64,000 nucleotides of DNA from assembly GCF_050908995.1 (NCBI RefSeq), contig NC_135119.1, positions 8,742,001 to 8,806,000 of the forward strand, given 5' to 3'. The notes beneath the pieces were generated by a model. It did not search any database. It had not been told where the DNA came from and worked only from the letters and a program-made list of their open reading frames with translations. The stretch is from Andrena cerasifolii (taxonomy: Eukaryota > Arthropoda > Insecta > Hymenoptera > Andrenidae). The position numbers and the translations under genes are program-made. This document shows positions 49,901 through 55,900 of the stretch, one piece after another. How positions within the stretch are numbered: position 1 is the stretch's first letter; each line of letters starts with the position of its first letter.

Positions 49901-52900
49901 TTTCATTACATTGAAACACAAATAGGTGGCAATTTTACTTATTAATTTTTCCTCGAAGGTAAATGTCACTAGTAAAAGTGGAGCGGCGATATTTCAATAT
50001 TTATGAAACGTTAAATTTCAAGTCTGAAAGCAACGAACATTTTGAAAGCTTTTGCTGTAAAATACGCGGTCATCAAAGTCTATAAAGTAATTAGTGACTG
50101 AAAAGCAATCGAACTTTTGCGTTTTTTTTTTTTTAGAAAATCGATTTGACGATCGAACCGATTTTTAGTGAAATGTATACCGGCCAGACGGACTTCCAAA
50201 CTCAATTTTTTAGAAAACGAAGCATCAAATTGAAACAGTTATTCTACAATTTAGTTTTATTTATGCATAAAGATTTTCTTACATTCGCAGTTGTATTACA
50301 TTTATTGACAAACTCTGCTGATTTGTAGTAAGGGGGAAGCATACTAGACGAGTTTTCAAAATCGACCTTCTCGAAAAAGGAAACTTTTATGGACAAACTT
50401 TATTTCACATCACCTTCTTATTTCTTCATGTAGAATCACTACACTTCGTGTTGTACACAAAAAATAGTAGCCATGAATCATAGACGAGTCTCGAGTAGAA
50501 CGATTTTTACGAGACGTTCGGTAAGTGTGATACGTTGTTTTCCATGAAACTTTGCATAATTTTTCACTAGCATAATAACAAGGGGGGAACTACATCTTTT
50601 ATTGGAGTCACTCTTTTTATTCGTGCGTATATTAACTCTTAATTAGACGACATGATTTTGGCGCACTGGTTCGGTCTAATACCGAAATTATCCTTTCTAG
50701 AATAATTTTCTTCCACTGCTTTACTGGTCTTTAGAAACAGCAAAGCTGTTCTTGTTTGAAAAATTTCTTGATATCTTTTGTAATTTAAGAGTTAATAAAT
50801 AATATAATTTGATTAGGAATTAGACCGAACCAGTGCGTCGAAATCGTCTCTTTTAATTAGAACAATTTTTACGGTCGAAATTCAAATTATATTATTTATT
50901 AACTCTTAAATTACAAAAGATATCAAGAAATGTTTCAAGCAGAAACAGTTTTACTGTTTCTGAAGACCAGTAAAGCAGTGGAAGAAAATTCTGGAAAGGA
51001 TAATTCTATTATGGAAATGTAATACTTAACCGCCCGCTTTTATGAAATTTTGATATTCTCATTAAAGGAATAAGGGCATCGGTTTATTCTGCAACCAACG
51101 ATGTATAACAATGTATAATTGGAATAATATAATTACTATAAATAATGAGAATTAAATTTCCGTAAAATAATTAATTTTCCGGAAACTTTTCTCCTCGATT
51201 TACAGGTCTTTAGAAACTGTAAAAATTTGGTTTGAACCATGTTTTGATATCTTTTCTCAATTTTGGAGTTGGGGTAAACGAATGTAATATGGAACATGTT
51301 CTTTACAGGTAAACTATTTTTGAATAATCACGAACAAACATATTTAATGATAAATCATACAAAAACAATACTTTATAATTTACTTTCACTATAATATTTG
51401 ACGATTTGATTCGGTTTTCAAAAAACTTTGCCCACCACGAGAAATAAAAACGCTTCTCTTTCAATGATGGATGCCCGACTGAAGCTCAATTCTAATTACG
51501 ATCGTCCATTGTTTCTAGGGAACTAATATGTAATATAGGATTGCCTGTAAAGTTCCAGATTACGTGCCGTTCCATATTATCTACCTTTGCTCTATACGTA
51601 TACGGCTAAATACAAAGAATGACTCGGATGGAAGGGGTGGTTTTTCCCTTAAGGAGACCTTCCAGTCTAGAGCCCCCCAAAATAGGTGGTTGTTTAGGAA
51701 TTAATTAAAGGAAAACTACTACATATAATTTAATGAGACTTTTTGCATTGTATTAAGGATAGTTTAAGTTACAGAAATATATTTTTTGTTTTATAATTAA
51801 TCATTGCACACGGCACTCGGGAGTCGTTAAAGGCAAGGCGTCAAAAAATTGATCCAAATCGGTGGGACCTGTATCTCCAAAAGTTATTATCCGATTCGGC
51901 TGAACGTTTCTTACTTTAAAGAATATACTTCTGGCTAGGGGGCAAACCAGCAAAAATTAAAAAATTACATTTTTTAGAAAAAACGACACTTGAAGTTTGA
52001 AATCACTTTTTCCCTATAGTTGTCATCCTTTCAACGCCTTAGAAAATTATAAATTTTCAATTTTTTGTGATTTGGTATCACAGCTAGCCAGAAGTGTATT
52101 CTTCAAAATAAAAAAAGTTTCAGTCGAATCGGATTATAACTTTTGGAGATAGAGGTCCCACCGTTTTGAGAACACTGTTTCGAGAAAAACGCGTTTAAAG
52201 TTTTACGTGGGCGCCGAGTGGCCGGTTGTTGCCCATGCATTTGCCGCTACACAAATGCCTATAACTTCGGGAATATTACGAATTTCAACAAATCCTTTTA
52301 ACCCGGCGGGAGGCGCGCCCCATATTGTAACACAGGTTGTCGCTACCGGGTGAAAAATGCCCAAAATTGAAACGTAAAAAACCACGGTTTCAGAATATAT
52401 TTTTTTTAACTTTGTAATTTTTATGTTAGAGTACAGTGTTTTAAGAATCAAAGAAAATTTATGAAATATCTTAAAATCTTTATTAAAGTTCTTTAAAAAA
52501 TTGTAACAAAAATTCAAAGAGTCTTCATATTTTCGCAATTAAAAATTTACCACAGCGCCTCTGTGGTAAATTTTACCCAGCAGCGCCTTCCGCCGAGTTA
52601 AACACGTATTCCTAAAAGGTTGAACATTCGAAAAATGAAATTAAAAAAATCGACTTTTAGACCGGAAGGTCCCTTTAAAGTCGAAAAGTAGTATCACCCA
52701 AATAGATCAAAGTTCTTAGGTTGGGCTAGTGAACAACTCTGCAAAGTTTCATCAAAATCGACCTGCGACACTTACCCTTGGCAGTAAAATTGTAATAAAT
52801 TTTATCGGTACGATGGCAGCAGCTGTTGAAGGTAAAGCGAAGGTGGATGACGATCCCATTTGCGAAGTTTACGACGCGATAATAAATGATTATCCAATGC

Positions 52901-55900
52901 GTCAGTGACGCTATTAAAGAGTGATTCGATGCAGGAATGGAATGTTCTACCCTCGTTAAAGAGCACGATCGTGAAATAAAGCACCGTGTTGTGCCCAAGG
53001 GATCAAATATTCTCTTAATTAGAACAACGAACGGTGGACTGTAAAAGTTTCGTACACTTAATGCACATACGCATAATTCGTGATTTTATGAACGTCAGAT
53101 GCTAAAGAGAAAAAAAGATTGTAATCTGGTGACCATACTTCGCTATTTTTTTCTAAGGGATACCTAGTTGAATAAATAAATACAGATTGTAAAATAATTA
53201 TAAATGGTAAAAGGAAATTAAGGGGAAACAACACCTTGAAGCCCGGAAAGAAGTGCAATTTCTTCGAATTTTATATTAGATATCCATACTACCTAGGAAA
53301 GTCATTGATACGGGGTTTAAATGTGCATGTAGTGGACAGTATTTTAGAATTTTTATGTGACAAAATATACAGTTTTAATCAAGTTATAGAGGTCGCCGTA
53401 GAGCGCGACGCGTCGAACACGATCTGATGGTTTCCCACTTTATTGCATATTAATTGTATATTTCCGGTTGCAAACGAGTTGTAATTCATAATATATTATA
53501 GAGTAGTCTTGCATATAACTAAGAGCAATCTACATTTACATAATATGTAACAGAAAATTTATACCGAACCAATCCCATATTGTTATGATTTCTTTTGAAT
53601 CTTGGTTTTAAATGTCCCTTTCGAAGAAATCCTTATTTGTACCTACATCTACAAGTGCATACAATAAATATCCTCACTACTGAATAAGTAAAATGAATAT
53701 CGTTTAAAAACAAAGACCGCTCATTAATAATTAAGAATAATTAGCATAAAACACGAAGTATCGAGAACATTGGCTTTTTTAGTTTTCAAGTTAATTTTCA
53801 AATGAAGATGCGCGTCTCAATTATACTGAAAAGTAAGTACCTTCAGCCTTTTGCCCCCTATCGACCTACTTATTATCAATCGTCTTATGCCTTCATTAAT
53901 TCATTCCTTAATTGCATTCCTCTTATTAACCTTAATAAGTTACTTTATACCTCGACAGATTTCTGATATAAAAACCGACCAAAAAAATATGTGTATAATT
54001 TCACCTTGTATAAAGTCTTTCTTCCTGTGCCAATGAATAATTTCACACCTTTATTGTACTCATTAAACAATGTAATAAAATTAATCTTTGACAATAAATC
54101 AAGTCATGTATAAATTATGAGATTTTATAAAAAAAAAATTTTCACCATCTTATTCGATGTATTGGTTTATTTGCCAAGTTTGCTGGAAGAACAAATGCAA
54201 CTAAATAGTCACTAAAGGGTGTGTGTCTGTTAGTAGGAATGTAACATTCACCTTAAATGAAAATCAAGCTAGCTACCTACCTAACCCTAACAGAACAATT
54301 TATTTAAAAAAAACTAGTCCGGCATGTGATGCAGTAAATCCAGTAATAATAATGTGCATGAAATCAGCAAAGTCACTTTTCTACGACAAGATGGCATCTT
54401 TGAAGTTTTGTATACATTTGGGCAGACTAATAGTATGTATGTACATACATTCTTGGTCTTCTAATTCATACGCTATTAACCCTTTAGCGCCCGCGCCTAG
54501 ATCCCGTTGAAGGAAGAATATCCCGTAATATTTTATCGTTAAAAATGGCCTGAATTTATATATTTTTATTAATTTTTTTTCCAGTGGTTAAAATGCATAA
54601 ATCAATTAATACAGAGTTCAGGTAGGTCCAGCTATCTTCAGCGGATAAAACTACGCTAAACATGCACTACTTAAACTGTTGCAAACAGTGAATTGCGGAT
54701 GCAATCGGCAAAACGCCAGAAAAAAAAGGAATGTATCATATATGATACGTTTGGCGCTACAGGGTTAATAATACCTGTTATTATCACTCTGTTTATTAAT
54801 AAAATAAATTCTTATTCTTATAAACTCTTGTGCTATTAATGTTATTATTATTCAACTCGGATGTGCATAAATTAATTTTGTTAAAATTTCTAGAGAGCCA
54901 TTTTATAATAAGAACCCCACTTTCGTGATTTCAAGTACCCACATTACATTCTCATTACTGTATCACATATTTGATATTTTAAATCACTTGTCCTGTCACG
55001 GTCTATTTAATTTTGATTTATGGTAAACGTCCCAAGCAAGGTTAAATTGTAATGCGTTAGGGTGCGTTTATGTTAGAGCTAGGAAAGAAACTATAAGAGC
55101 GTCGAACCGGCGGCATTTATCGTTGGTCATTTCTTAGAAAACGTAGATCTGCTCGTTACTCCAATGTAAACACTTCCACTATTAAACAATATAGTGTATT
55201 TCGACGCTTCGCTCTTGTCGTCGCTCTGATCGTTTATCGCAGCTCCAACATAAACATACCCTTACAACTAATTCATCCATTGACCAAGCATTTAAATATC
55301 CTTTAGAATTATTTTATGATTTCAATTATGGCCTTATAATTGCACATACCAAGACACCTGTACGGCTTGACCCAGCGAGACAATTTGCATTTGGTCCTTC
55401 CTGGTTTATACCAACCACTGATCCTCACGTAGTGCGACGACTCTACGATGTTGGTGATGTCTCTCTTCGGGTAAGCCTGAAAACACGAGCCCAGATTACC
55501 ATATGCAAAACTCTTGTAATTCAACTTTTAAACGAAGGCACGATTCTCTAGAACCTCCACTAAAAGATTGGATAACACGAATTCGATAACACATCTTCTT
55601 CATGGCGGGAAAGTGAAAACGGTGGCGGCTATCTTTCAACCCTCGCATGTTGGATACCGGGTCTCTACAGACCCACCCTAAATGGCACAATGCAATATTA
55701 ATGTAACTTTTTTTTAGGAAAATCAGAATCTTAGACCATGCCGATATCAAAATCCAATGTAAAAAGCTTATTCTGAGTAGGGCTGGAACTATTTGTCGAA
55801 TTTTTCGGTATTCGAATATTCGAATACTTCAGTTGCTCAATTATTTGGCGAATATAATTCGAATATCCAAGTATTCGAATACTATTCGCATATTTAAGTA

